Shown here one piece after another: positions 16,683 through 24,951 of a DNA stretch of 64,000 bases. The notes beneath the pieces were generated by a model that had not been told where the DNA came from, did no database searches, and worked only from the letters and a program-made list of their open reading frames with translations. The DNA lies in the NCBI RefSeq assembly GCF_004005495.1, contig NZ_RZYA01000019.1, positions 62,001 through 126,000 of the forward strand, given 5' to 3'. The DNA is from Streptomyces antnestii. Its GTDB lineage: Bacteria > Actinomycetota > Actinomycetes > Streptomycetales > Streptomycetaceae. Numbering within the stretch: position 1 is the first letter of the stretch; the number at the start of each line of letters is the position of its first letter. A program made the translations under genes and the position numbers.

Positions 16683-16726
16683 GGCCGTCGGCGCCCTGCC
16701 GGTACCGGGGTGCCCTGGCCTCGCGG

Positions 16727-17332
16727 CTACTCCGGTGGCGTGCCCGGCGCCCGCGCCGCCGGGGCGACGGTGAACAGGGCGTGCACGGCGGCGCGGACCT
16801 GGCGGGCGACCACCTCGGGGGTGGAGGTGTCGAGCTTGCCGTCGAGGTGCAGGAAGGCGAGGCCGTGGACCAGGGCCCACACCGTGGTCGCCAGGGCCTC
16901 CGGATCCGCGCCCGGGAAGGCGTTGCGGACGATGCCCCGGACGTAGTCCGTGATCACGACGGTCGCGGCGACCCGCTCCTCGCTGGTCGGGTCGCAGGGC
17001 TCGGCGAACATCGCCCGGAACAGTGCGGGGTGCTCAAGGGCGAACCGCACGTAGACGACGGCGACCGCCGCCAGGTCGTCGGGGGTCGAGGGTGCGGGAT
17101 GGGCGGCGGCCAGCTGCTCGGCGAGTTCGCGGTAGCCCTCCGCGGCGACCGCGGAGACGAGCGCGTCACGGTCCGCGTAGTGGCGGTAGGGAGCCGTCGC
17201 GGACACCCCGGCCCGCCGCGCCACCGCGCGCAGCGAAAGGCCGGCACTGCCGTCCTCTTCGAGCAGCTCCCGCGCGGCACGCAGGCAGGCGGCGCGCAGA
17301 TCGCCGTGGTGGTACGCGGACGCTTGCGACAC
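16727..17332 (-). CDS. TetR/AcrR-family regulator
   Basis: 201 aa. The N-terminal HTH at about 10-55 reads LRAACLRAARELLEEDGSAGLSLRAVARRAGVSATAPYRHYADRDALVSAVA. The C-terminal part (about 75-185) resembles the WHG/TetR_C_33 type. GTG start at 17332. Divergent from the old-yellow-enzyme gene, with two 19-bp imperfect palindromes between them as its probable operators. Likely represses that reductase and itself, relieved by an electrophile or related ligand. Confidence 0.93.
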   Translation of the reverse strand: MSQASAYHHGDLRAACLRAARELLEEDGSAGLSLRAVARRAGVSATAPYRHYADRDALVSAVAAEGYRELAEQLAAAHPAPSTPDDLAAVAVVYVRFALEHPALFRAMFAEPCDPTSEERVAATVVITDYVRGIVRNAFPGADPEALATTVWALVHGLAFLHLDGKLDTSTPEVVARQVRAAVHALFTVAPAARAPGTPPE

Positions 17333-17347
17333 AGGTCACACTCCCTC

Positions 17348-17394
17348 ATGTTTACGCCGCTTACATCAACCCCTAATGTGAACGGTGCATACAT
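17348..17394. promoter_or_regulatory. Twin 19-bp TetR operators
   Basis: ATGTTTACGCCGCTTACAT (17348-17366) and ATGTGAACGGTGCATACAT (17376-17394) agree at 14 of 19 positions, are each imperfect palindromes with ATGT/ACAT ends, and start 28 bp apart. They occupy the divergent TetR/oxidoreductase promoter. Confidence 0.7.
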
Positions 17395-17427
17395 CGTAGG
17401 TGACTGACATGAAAGAGGGGAACTCGG

Positions 17428-18678
17428 ATGTCCAGCGAGCTGTTCTCGCCACTGCCCTTGCGCTCCGGGGCAACGCTCACCAACCGGATCGCGAAGGCGG
17501 CCATGGAGGAGAACCTGGCCCGTGACGGCCAGCTTCCCGGCCGCGAGCTGCTCACGCTGTACCGGCGCTGGGCCTCCGGCGGCGCCGGACTGCTCATCAC
17601 CGGCAACGTCATGGTGCACGCCGAGGCGCTGACCGGCCCGGCGGGTGTGGTCCTCGACGACGCCGCCCCGCTGGAGCCGTTCACCGCGTGGGCCGAGGCC
17701 GGCAAGAGCGGCGGCGGGGCCCTGTGGATGCAGATCAACCACCCCGGCCGCCAGGTGGAATCCGACATGCCCGGCGTCGTGTGGGGTCCCTCCGACGTGG
17801 GCGTCGACCTGGGAAGGCTCAGCAGCCGTTTCGGCCGCCCCACCGCCATGACCCCCGCGCAGATCGAGGCCACGGTGGCCCGCTTCGCGGTCACGGCCCG
17901 CCGGGCCGAGGAGGCCGGGTTCGACGGTGTGGAGATCCACGCCGCGCACGGCTACCTGCTGTCGCAGTTCCTCTCCCCTCTCGTGAACAAGCGCACCGAC
18001 GCGTGGGGCGGATCGCTCGGGAACCGGGCCCGGATACTGCTGGACGTCGTCCGCGCCGTCCGCGCCACCGTCTCCCCGTCCTTCGCGGTCGCCGTGAAGC
18101 TCAACTCCGCCGACTTCCAGCGCGGCGGCTTCGACGCCGACGACGCACGCCAGGTCATCGAGATGCTCGAACCCCTCGGTGTCGACCTGGTCGAACTGTC
18201 CGGCGGCAGCTACGAGAGCCCGGCGATGACTGGCCGCGCCGCCGACGCGAGCACCCAGGCCCGCGAGGCCTACTTCCTCGACCTGGCCAGGGATCTGGTC
18301 AGGACCAGCCCTCTCCCCCTCATGCTCACCGGCGGCATCACGCGCCGCGAGACGGCCGAGGAGGTCCTCGACAGCGGCGTCGCGGTCATCGGGATCGGCA
18401 CCGCACTGGCCGTCACCCCTGACCTCCCCGACCGCTGGCGCGGCGGCCGCGAGGCCGAACGGCAGCTGCGGCCGGTGACCTGGTCCAACAAGGCTCTCGC
18501 CTCGGCGGCCGGCATGGCCCTGGTCCGCAGCCAGATGCGCCGCCTCGCGCGCGGGAGCGACCCGAGGCCCGGCACCCACCCGGTGCGCGCCGTGGTCACC
18601 GAGCAACTCCAACAGCGACGCGCACTGCGCCGCTACCGCGCCTGGCTCACGGCGTCACAGAGCGCGTCAGCGCTGTAG
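17428..18678 (+). CDS. NADH:flavin oxidoreductase, old yellow enzyme family
   Basis: 416 aa TIM-barrel FMN enzyme. Recognised by LFSPLPLRSGATLTNRIAKAAMEENLA at the N-terminus, the MQINHPGRQ loop, FAVTARRAEEAGFDGVEIHAAHGYLLSQFLSPLVNKRTDAWGGS (the H-x-x-H active-site strand) and MLTGGITRRETAEEVL (phosphate-binding). OYEs reduce activated alkenes, quinones or nitro compounds with NAD(P)H. ATG preceded by GAGGGG. Probably controlled by the divergent TetR protein, as with many electrophile-responsive reductases. Confidence 0.93.
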   Translation: MSSELFSPLPLRSGATLTNRIAKAAMEENLARDGQLPGRELLTLYRRWASGGAGLLITGNVMVHAEALTGPAGVVLDDAAPLEPFTAWAEAGKSGGGALWMQINHPGRQVESDMPGVVWGPSDVGVDLGRLSSRFGRPTAMTPAQIEATVARFAVTARRAEEAGFDGVEIHAAHGYLLSQFLSPLVNKRTDAWGGSLGNRARILLDVVRAVRATVSPSFAVAVKLNSADFQRGGFDADDARQVIEMLEPLGVDLVELSGGSYESPAMTGRAADASTQAREAYFLDLARDLVRTSPLPLMLTGGITRRETAEEVLDSGVAVIGIGTALAVTPDLPDRWRGGREAERQLRPVTWSNKALASAAGMALVRSQMRRLARGSDPRPGTHPVRAVVTEQLQQRRALRRYRAWLTASQSASAL

Positions 18679-18833
18679 TGGCGGCGCAGTAGCGGGAGCG
18701 CTGTAACGGCAAGAGATCAGGTGCGGTTGCGGTTCAGCGCCAGGCCGAGGCGGGTGAGGGTCATGGTCCGGTCCGTCACTCACCGCACCATCACCACCCC
18801 ACGTGTGCAGCATCCCTGCATAGGATCACCGGC

Positions 18834-19574
18834 ATGGCACTGCGACCTGTTCAGGTGAACATCAAGGCGATCGACGGGCCGGCGGTCGGCCGATTCTGGG
18901 CGGAGGCGCTCGGGTGGGATGTCGTCCAGCCCGGTGTGACCACCTACGTCGGACCCGACGGCGCCCTCGTCTGGCCCGACCCGGTCGAGGTCTGCATCGA
19001 CATCGTTCCTGTCCCGGAGCCCAAGACACCGACGAAGAACCGCGTGCACCTCGATCTCGCGACCACCTCCCTGGCCCATCAGGCGGAGCTGGTCGCCCGA
19101 CTGAAGGCTCTCGGTGCGACGCCCGCCGACGTCGGCCAGCGGGACGTACCGTGGACGGTCCTCGCCGACCCCGAGGGCAACGAATTCTGCGTACTGGAGC
19201 CGAGAGACACCTACCGGGACACCGGACCGATCGCCGCGATCGTCGTCGACTGTACGGATCCACGGGGCATGGCCCGGTTCTGGGACGAGGCGCTGGACTG
19301 GACCCTGCACGAGGTGACGGACGACCAGGCGGTACTGCGCTCCGCCAAGGGCACCGGGCCCTATCTCGAGTTCCTCCGCACGACCGACCCGAAGACCGCG
19401 CCGGACCGCGTCCACCTTGACCTGCTGCCCTACCCCGGCGACGACAAAGCAGCAGAGGTGGCCCGGCTACGGGCCCTCGGCGCCACCGACCTCGACCTCG
19501 GTCAGGGCGACGTCCCCTGGACCTGCCTGACCGACCCGGACGGCCACGAGTTCTGCGTCCTCGCCCCGTCCTGA
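18834..19574 (+). CDS. Tandem VOC (glyoxalase-like) domain protein
   Basis: 246 aa made of two similar ~120-residue glyoxalase/bleomycin-resistance-like halves: NIKAIDGPAVGRFWAEALGWD...NRVHLDL...PEGNEFCVLEP and CTDPRGMARFWDEALDWT...DRVHLDL...PDGHEFCVLAPS. Each half keeps a His and a Glu that could bind metal (RVHLDL, NEFC/HEFC). Function may be a dioxygenase, isomerase or small-molecule binder. The ATG has no ribosome-binding site but is 7 nt after TAGGAT (18821-18826), so probably leaderless. It ends in a GC-rich dyad shared with the opposing gene. Confidence 0.88.
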   Translation: MALRPVQVNIKAIDGPAVGRFWAEALGWDVVQPGVTTYVGPDGALVWPDPVEVCIDIVPVPEPKTPTKNRVHLDLATTSLAHQAELVARLKALGATPADVGQRDVPWTVLADPEGNEFCVLEPRDTYRDTGPIAAIVVDCTDPRGMARFWDEALDWTLHEVTDDQAVLRSAKGTGPYLEFLRTTDPKTAPDRVHLDLLPYPGDDKAAEVARLRALGATDLDLGQGDVPWTCLTDPDGHEFCVLAPS

Positions 19575-19603
19575 CCGGGCCGGGCCGGCCCGGGCCGGGC
19601 CGG

Positions 19604-20263
19604 TTACTCGTACCGGTACTTCAGCGAGTCCGCCTCCGCCTGCTCGACGTCGGCGATCGTCAGCTCAGGCATCCGCAGCTGGGCCAGCGTCACCTCGGCC
19701 GAGGCCGGCTGGGCGTCCGCCGGCAGCCACTGCTCGGGCTTCCAGGCCCCGCTGCGCAGGAGCGACTTGGGACAGTGCGGGTAGACCTCCTCGATCCCCA
19801 GCACCAGCGCACTGGCCGGCGGCTTGCCCACGGCGGTCAGTTGCGACAGCAGTTCCGGGCGGGTGGAGACGCAGGCCCGGCCGTTCACTCTGAGCGTCGT
19901 GGTGCGCCCCGGGATGACGAACAGCAGCCCGGCCCGCCCGGTGGCGATCACGTTCTGCAGCGTGTCCAGACGCTTGTTGCCGGTCGCGTCCGGTATCGCC
20001 ACCGTCCGCGAGTCCAGGACGGCGACGAACCCGGCGGGGCCGCCGCGCGGGGAGACGTCACAGTTGCCCTCGGCGTCCGCGCTGGCGACCAGGACCAGCG
20101 ATGAGCAGCCGATCAACCGCCGTGTCTGGTCGGTGAGTTCGGTCATCTGCTTGCGCACGGCCGCGTCGCCGGGGAGTCCGTAGGCCTGGCGCAGGGTCTC
20201 CTGGTCGGGCACGGCGTCGAGGCGGAGTGAGTCGAAGGTGCTGAGGGCGAGGGGTGTTGTCAT
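19604..20263 (-). CDS. PPOX-type FMN/F420-binding flavoprotein, MSMEG_1061-like
   Basis: 219 aa split-barrel flavin enzyme. Recognised by LVLVASADAEGNCDVSPRGGPAGFVAVLD and AIPDATGNKRLDTLQNVIATGRAGLLFVIPGRTTTLRVNGRA, typical of pyridoxamine-5'-phosphate-oxidase-like proteins in the MSMEG_1061 group. The C-terminal region carries ALVLGIEEVYPHCPKSLLRSGAW, also characteristic. ATG 20263 is chosen over upstream starts since a GGAG precedes it closely and the extension looks non-native. Same direction as the nitroreductase gene, about 107 bp downstream of it; both may serve flavin-dependent detoxification. Confidence 0.88.
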   Translation of the reverse strand: MTTPLALSTFDSLRLDAVPDQETLRQAYGLPGDAAVRKQMTELTDQTRRLIGCSSLVLVASADAEGNCDVSPRGGPAGFVAVLDSRTVAIPDATGNKRLDTLQNVIATGRAGLLFVIPGRTTTLRVNGRACVSTRPELLSQLTAVGKPPASALVLGIEEVYPHCPKSLLRSGAWKPEQWLPADAQPASAEVTLAQLRMPELTIADVEQAEADSLKYRYE

Positions 20264-20370
20264 TGCTCCGGACCTTAAGAGAGTCGACTTGCGATTGATC
20301 TTGGTCGGCGAGTACGAGGACAAAGAGGCGGTCGCGCATGCTGGTTCTGTGGCTCCTGACCGCCTGATGG

Positions 20371-21036
20371 TCACACTCCGATGAAACTCACCGTTTCCGT
20401 CATGTCCGCCCGCGCGGTGCGCAGCCGTGGCGCGCCTTCCTTCTCGAATCCCACCGAGACACCACAGAGCAGCACGAGCCCGTCATCGGCTCCGACCAGC
20501 TGACTGACGGTCTTGCGATACATCGTCCACATCACCTGGGGGCAACTGTGCAACCCTTCAGCCCTCAGCAACAGCATGACCGTCTGCAAATACATCCCCG
20601 CGTCCGCCCATTGACCAGGTCCCATCGTCCGGTCGAGGTAGCAGAACAGCACGACCGGCGCCCCGAACGCCTCAGAGTTCAAGGCGGCTATCTTCATGGG
20701 CCTTTCGGGGTCGTCGCGCACGATGCCCAACGCTTCGTACCGCTGGGCGGCCGCGGCGGCGAAGCGGTCCGTGTACGGCGAGGTCAGTTCGGCCGGGTAC
20801 ATCGGATACTCCCGCTCGTCGCCCGGGTCGCCCGCCAACGCCCTGGCCGTCGCGCGCCTCTTCAGTTCGGCCAGGGGCCCGCCGGCCACGACGTAGGTGT
20901 GCCACGGCTGGAGGTTCCCACTTGACGGAGCCCGCGTCGCCGCGGTCAGCACTCGTGCGAGAACCTCTTGGGGTACCGGCTCGTCGCTGAACGCCCGCAC
21001 GGCCCGGCGGCCGTCCACGGCTTCGTACACATCCAC
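20371..21036 (-). CDS. Nitroreductase family protein
   Basis: 221 aa, standard length. The FMN-binding N-terminus reads MDVYEAVDGRRAVRAFSDEPVP...RAPSSGNLQPWHTYVV, followed by GPGQWADAGMYLQTVMLLLRAEGLHSCPQ and the C-terminal CGVSVGFE. These dimeric flavoenzymes reduce nitro groups, quinones or enones with NAD(P)H. A 1.1-kb stretch without clear genes lies upstream, then the riboswitch of the opposite-strand hydrolase. Confidence 0.92.
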   Translation of the reverse strand: MDVYEAVDGRRAVRAFSDEPVPQEVLARVLTAATRAPSSGNLQPWHTYVVAGGPLAELKRRATARALAGDPGDEREYPMYPAELTSPYTDRFAAAAAQRYEALGIVRDDPERPMKIAALNSEAFGAPVVLFCYLDRTMGPGQWADAGMYLQTVMLLLRAEGLHSCPQVMWTMYRKTVSQLVGADDGLVLLCGVSVGFEKEGAPRLRTARADMTETVSFIGV

Positions 21037-22095
21037 GTGGCTCTCGTCCTCTCACCCGACGTAGCTCGACCTGCCGGTCGGTAATGATCTCACCAGTGCT
21101 TGATCGCTGCGGTTCAACTCCCCCTCTACGGTGCGGGCGGTGCGTCAGGGGAGCCGGGAGCCCGCAGCGCCGACGCCACCCGCCCGCGTCAGGGTGCAGA
21201 CTCCATCCCGGCAAGCGCGTTCCAGTCGCCCGCGGGAAATGGTCTGCGCCAGGCCGAAACCGAGGGCACCGCGCAGAAGGTGCCGCGGCCACGGCGACGA
21301 TCGCGATCATCATGCTCGGTTCCCCTCGCTGTCCACCAGCCCGAGCGGCCGGTCTCCATGCACAAGAGGCACCGGACGCGGAAAAGGATTCAGCGAGCGG
21401 CCACCGGCGTGCGGGCCCGCCATGACAGCCCCATCGGGCTGGGCCTACGGCGGGCAAGTCACCGGGCTGGTTTTGCAGTTCGGCGCCACCGGGTGGACGC
21501 ATCGACCGATGACGCCTCGACAAAAGGCATATCCATCCGCCGAAATCAATGAAACGCCATTATCTGACGGCACGTCGGCGCCCAGGAATTTCGGCGACCA
21601 ATTGAAGAACCTTTTGAAGATCCGTTTGAAGATCCGTACCGACGGACGATCACAGGCCGACCGGGGAGTGCCGTGTGCGGGGGTGGGGCGCCATCGGGCT
21701 CAGCGCAGCCGACCACTCAGCCGAAGCACACAGACCCCATGATCGGGTGCAATCTCAGTTGATAAAGCGCACCTTTGAATACGAAAAGCGACATGCGCAC
21801 TATGTCCCTTTTTTACTAAAACTTACTCCTTTATACAATTCGCGGCATACGTAAAGCTCTGCCTGCATTTGCAAGGCACTCGTACGAAATATTGCACTCC
21901 GATATGCCATCCCGCGGCATTCCAACCCGTACCCCATTCAGTGAAACGGGTCACACCATCAGCCGCCGGCTCCCAGATGCCCGCCGATCCCATTTCCGTT
22001 CTGCGCAAAGAAGATTGGGCTTTTCGATCAAAGGGGGCGGGGAAGATCAGGTCACCAGGGGCGGGCCTCACGCATTCCCTAATCGAATTCGGCCC
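21037..22095. other. Long intergenic region, AT-richer in its right half
   Basis: No convincing gene on either strand. The left half (21037-21540) has only weak minus-strand coding-like pieces, such as a GAGGGGA-preceded ATG near 21313 followed by MMIAIVAVAAAPSARC, which lose coding character soon after. The right half (about 21540-21960) is clearly lower in GC than its surroundings, contains short direct repeats (TTTGAAGATCCG twice, about 21613-21637) and runs of T/A (21810-21840). It may be a decayed or acquired segment, or a long promoter region. Confidence 0.5.
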
Positions 22096-22125
22096 TTGTT
22101 CCGTCCGTGCTTTCTCGCCTAACGT
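22096..22125 (+). promoter_or_regulatory. Candidate promoter for the c-di-AMP riboswitch transcript
   Basis: TTGTTC (22096-22101) and TAACGT (22120-22125) with an 18-bp spacer match a housekeeping (HrdB-like) promoter and would start transcription about 22132, just before the riboswitch fold. Confidence 0.45.
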
Positions 22126-22145
22126 CACCATCAATCCGGATGGAA

Positions 22146-22320
22146 CGCCGAGTCCTGCCGCTGTCCGGAAACACTCCCATCCACTCAGATACCCACGGCA
22201 GGAGCGGGGGACCCAGGTAAGCCGCCGATCCGGATTCCGGATCGGCTCGGGGTGAAGTCGCACGCCCAGTGCGACCGGACATCTCCCGTCCGAACCCGAC
22301 AGCTCACCTCGTAGGCGACG
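22146..22320 (+). promoter_or_regulatory. c-di-AMP riboswitch (ydaO/yuaA type)
   Basis: Conserved blocks appear in order: CGCCGAGTCCTGCCGC (about 22146), GGAGCGGGGGACCCAGGTAA (22202-22220), GGGGTGAAGTCGC (about 22250) and CCGAACCCGACAGCTCACC...GTAGGCG (22290-22317), whose GGCG closes the outer stem with the 5' CGCC. This is the leader known to precede resuscitation and cell-wall hydrolase genes in actinobacteria, where c-di-AMP switches expression off. It ends 15 nt before the hydrolase ATG. Confidence 0.9.
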
Positions 22321-22334
22321 GAGAGGACTTCTTC

Positions 22335-23135
22335 ATGCCCGCAAAGGGAAAGCACCGCCGTCTCAAGTCCAGCACGCTCACCCGGGGCATCGCCGCCGTA
22401 GGAACGGGCGGGGCTGTGCTCGTTCTCCCGGTGCTCGGCGCGACCATCGCCAACGCGGCACCGGCCGAGACGGCCGCGAAGCCTGCCGCAGCCACCGCCC
22501 CCGCCGCTGCCGCCCCCAAGACGTACGTCGTCGTCGCCGGCGACTCCCTCGCGAAGATCGCCCGTGAGCACTCCCTGAGCGGCGGCTGGAAGAAGCTGTA
22601 CAGCGACAACCGCAGCGCCCTCGGCAGCGACCCGGGCCTGATCCACCCCGGCGTCAAGCTCACCCTCGGCAAGAAGGCCCCGGCCGAGGCCGCGAAGAAG
22701 CCGGCCGCGGAGAAGCCGGCCGCGACCAGGGCGTCCGCCGCGCGGGCCGACCGCTCCGCGCGCACGACCACGCTCACCGCCAAGCCCGCCATCGCCCCGG
22801 CGAAGAAGTCCTACACGAACGATCTCGACGGCTGGATCAAGGAGTCGCTCGACATCATGGCCCAGCACGGCATTCCCGGCTCGTACGACGGCATCCACCG
22901 CAACATCATGCGCGAGTCCTCCGGCAACCCGCTGGCCATCAACAACTGGGACTCCAACGCTGTCGCGGGAACCCCGTCCAAGGGTCTCCTCCAGGTCATC
23001 GACCCCACGTTCCTCACCTACCACGTGGCCGGCACCTCGATGGACAGCTACGACCCGGTCGCCAACATCACCGCCGCCTGCAACTACGCGGCCGCCAAGT
23101 ACGGCTCGATCGACAACGTGAACGGCCCGTACTGA
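22335..23135 (+). CDS. Secreted LysM/transglycosylase-SLT cell-wall hydrolase
   Basis: 266 aa. The signal peptide (about 1-42, ending TIANAAP-A) is followed by a LysM domain (about 62-111; TYVVVAGDSLAKIAREHSLSGGWKKLY), an Ala/Lys/Pro linker (112-155) and a C-terminal lytic-transglycosylase fold (165-266). Glu194 in IMRESSGNP is the catalytic acid, followed by SKGLLQVIDPTF. It binds and cleaves peptidoglycan outside the cell, probably in growth, sporulation or germination. The c-di-AMP riboswitch directly upstream ties expression to osmotic or developmental state. Confidence 0.95.
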   Translation: MPAKGKHRRLKSSTLTRGIAAVGTGGAVLVLPVLGATIANAAPAETAAKPAAATAPAAAAPKTYVVVAGDSLAKIAREHSLSGGWKKLYSDNRSALGSDPGLIHPGVKLTLGKKAPAEAAKKPAAEKPAATRASAARADRSARTTTLTAKPAIAPAKKSYTNDLDGWIKESLDIMAQHGIPGSYDGIHRNIMRESSGNPLAINNWDSNAVAGTPSKGLLQVIDPTFLTYHVAGTSMDSYDPVANITAACNYAAAKYGSIDNVNGPY

Positions 23136-23151
23136 TCGCCGGTCCCAACAC

Positions 23152-23209
23152 GCTGACAACGGGCCCGCAGCCGTCATCGACAGATGACGGCTGCGGGCCC
23201 GTTGTCAGC
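23152..23209. terminator. Very strong bidirectional hairpin terminator (26-bp perfect stem)
   Basis: Arms 23152-23177 and 23184-23209 pair perfectly around the loop CGACAG. It separates the convergent hydrolase (+) and NCS1 permease (-) genes. Confidence 0.9.
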
Positions 23210-23272
23210 AGAACCTGATCGTGATCGGACCTGATCGTGTTCGGTCCTGCTCCGTGTGTGCCCGGGCCGCGA

Positions 23273-24730
23273 CTAGTCGTCGCGGCCCGTGGCGTCCCGT
23301 GACATCACGGCGCGGTAGACCACCGCGGACAGCAGCACCCCGAGCGGCCAGGACAGCGCGGCCATATCGGAGAACGCCGGAAGCAGAGCGATCACCGCGG
23401 AGACGGCCGCCGTCGGTACGAAGACGGCCACCGCCCGCCGGTTGACGCCGCGGGTGTAGTGGAACTCCGCGGACGGGTCCGCCTGATAGAGGGCTTCCAC
23501 GCGGACCCGCTGACGGCGAATCAGGTACCAGTCGACCATCATGATCCCGAACAGCGGGCCGAGCAGCGCCCCGAGTCCGCCGAGGAAGTAGTTGACGACC
23601 AGCGGATTGGCGTACAGCTTCCAGGGGAGCACCACCAGTGCCAGCACGGCGCTGATCAGTCCGCCCCGCTTGAAGGTGATGTGCTTCGGCCACACGTTGG
23701 CCAGGTCGTAGGCGGGCGAGACGAAGTTCAGCACGACGTTCACTCCGACCGTCGCGATGATGAACATGACCGCGCCGGCCACCAGGACCACCGTGTTCGG
23801 CACGCGCGCGATGATCAGCGCCGGGTCGGTGATCGCCTCGCCGAAGACGGTGAGGGAGCCGACCGTGACGCAGATCGAGACGACCGCGAACAGTGCGAAG
23901 TTGATCGGGATGCCCCAGAAGTTGCCCCGGACCACGGTGCGTTGGTCGCGGGCGAAGCGCGAGAAGTCGGTGTAGTTGAGCAGCATGGTGGCGTAGGTCG
24001 CGACCAGCAGGAACGCGCCGGAGAAGATCAGCCGCGTCGCCTCGCCCGCGGACAGCGGGTGCATCGACAGATTCATCGGGATGTGGCCGTGCGCCTCGAC
24101 GACGAGCCAGACCGCCATGCCCAGCATGACGACCCAGATGGCCGGGCCGGCCCAGTCCTGGAACCGTCGGACCGCTTCCATGCCCCGGGTCACCACGGAC
24201 AGCTGCAGCACCCACAGCAGCAGGAAGCACGCCCAGCCGAGCAGCGACAGACCGAGGAACTCCTGCCGCTGCCACCGCTCCAGGCCGGGGTCGAGCCGCA
24301 GCAGCAGGACCACCACGGCCAGCGACGCCAGGTAGGTCTGGATGCCGTACCAGGCGATGGCGATGACCGCGCGGATCAGGGCGGGCAGGTTCGCGCCCCA
24401 CACGCCGAAGCTCATCCGGGCCACCACCGGGAACGGTACGCCGGTGCGCACGCCGATCTGGCCCGACAGGTTCATCCCGACGTACAGCACGGCGATCCCG
24501 ATGGACAGCGAGAGCAGGACCTGCCAGCCGGTGAGCCCGAGTACGAACAGGCCGGCGACGAAGGTGTAGGTGCCGATGTTGTGGATGGCGGACATCCACA
24601 TGGCGAAGAAGCTGTAGCCCCGCCAGTTCCTCTCGCTCGCCGGCGCCAGGTCCTCGTTGTAGAGGCGCCCGCTCGGATCGCTCTCCGTCAACGCCGCGTG
24701 ATCGATGGGATCGGAGACGGTCTCGCTCAA
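23273..24730 (-). CDS. NCS1-family permease (second copy)
   Basis: 485 aa, 12 membrane helices. Closely resembles the permease at 13.5 kb: YNEDLAPASERNWRGYSFFAMWMSAIHNIGTYTF, SFGVWGANLPALIRAVIAIAWYGIQTYLAS and NFVSPAYDLANVWPKHITFKRGG. Start chosen at TTG 24730 because a textbook GGAGG lies 6 nt before it; a longer frame to 24844 has no ribosome-binding site and poor N-terminal sequence. A copy of the GntR operator core lies about 102 bp upstream, so it may share the regulator at 12.5-13.3 kb. No enzyme gene is adjacent. Confidence 0.9.
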   Translation of the reverse strand: MSETVSDPIDHAALTESDPSGRLYNEDLAPASERNWRGYSFFAMWMSAIHNIGTYTFVAGLFVLGLTGWQVLLSLSIGIAVLYVGMNLSGQIGVRTGVPFPVVARMSFGVWGANLPALIRAVIAIAWYGIQTYLASLAVVVLLLRLDPGLERWQRQEFLGLSLLGWACFLLLWVLQLSVVTRGMEAVRRFQDWAGPAIWVVMLGMAVWLVVEAHGHIPMNLSMHPLSAGEATRLIFSGAFLLVATYATMLLNYTDFSRFARDQRTVVRGNFWGIPINFALFAVVSICVTVGSLTVFGEAITDPALIIARVPNTVVLVAGAVMFIIATVGVNVVLNFVSPAYDLANVWPKHITFKRGGLISAVLALVVLPWKLYANPLVVNYFLGGLGALLGPLFGIMMVDWYLIRRQRVRVEALYQADPSAEFHYTRGVNRRAVAVFVPTAAVSAVIALLPAFSDMAALSWPLGVLLSAVVYRAVMSRDATGRDD

Positions 24731-24831
24731 GGGAACCTCCGAGGACGTGAGCGGAGGGTCCGGCCAACGGGCAGCGGGCCGCCTGTGGGGGGGCTCGGGC
24801 ACCGACGGCGACCCGGGTCCGCCCGCTCGAT

Positions 24832-24845
24832 TACGGTATACCAAA
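24832..24845. promoter_or_regulatory. GGTATACC operator similar to the GntR site at 13.4 kb
   Basis: TACGGTATACCAAA matches TTTGGTATACCAAA at 12 of 14 positions, including the whole GGTATACC palindrome. It lies upstream of the second NCS1 permease gene. Confidence 0.55.
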
Positions 24846-24951
24846 ATTAAAAGGTGCCTCCTGGGGCGCCGTCAAGAGTGATGCGGATCCTCCCGTTCAG
24901 CCGGGGAGGGGGGCCGGTCGGCGCCGACGGGGCCCGGGTTAACGTCGAGTC

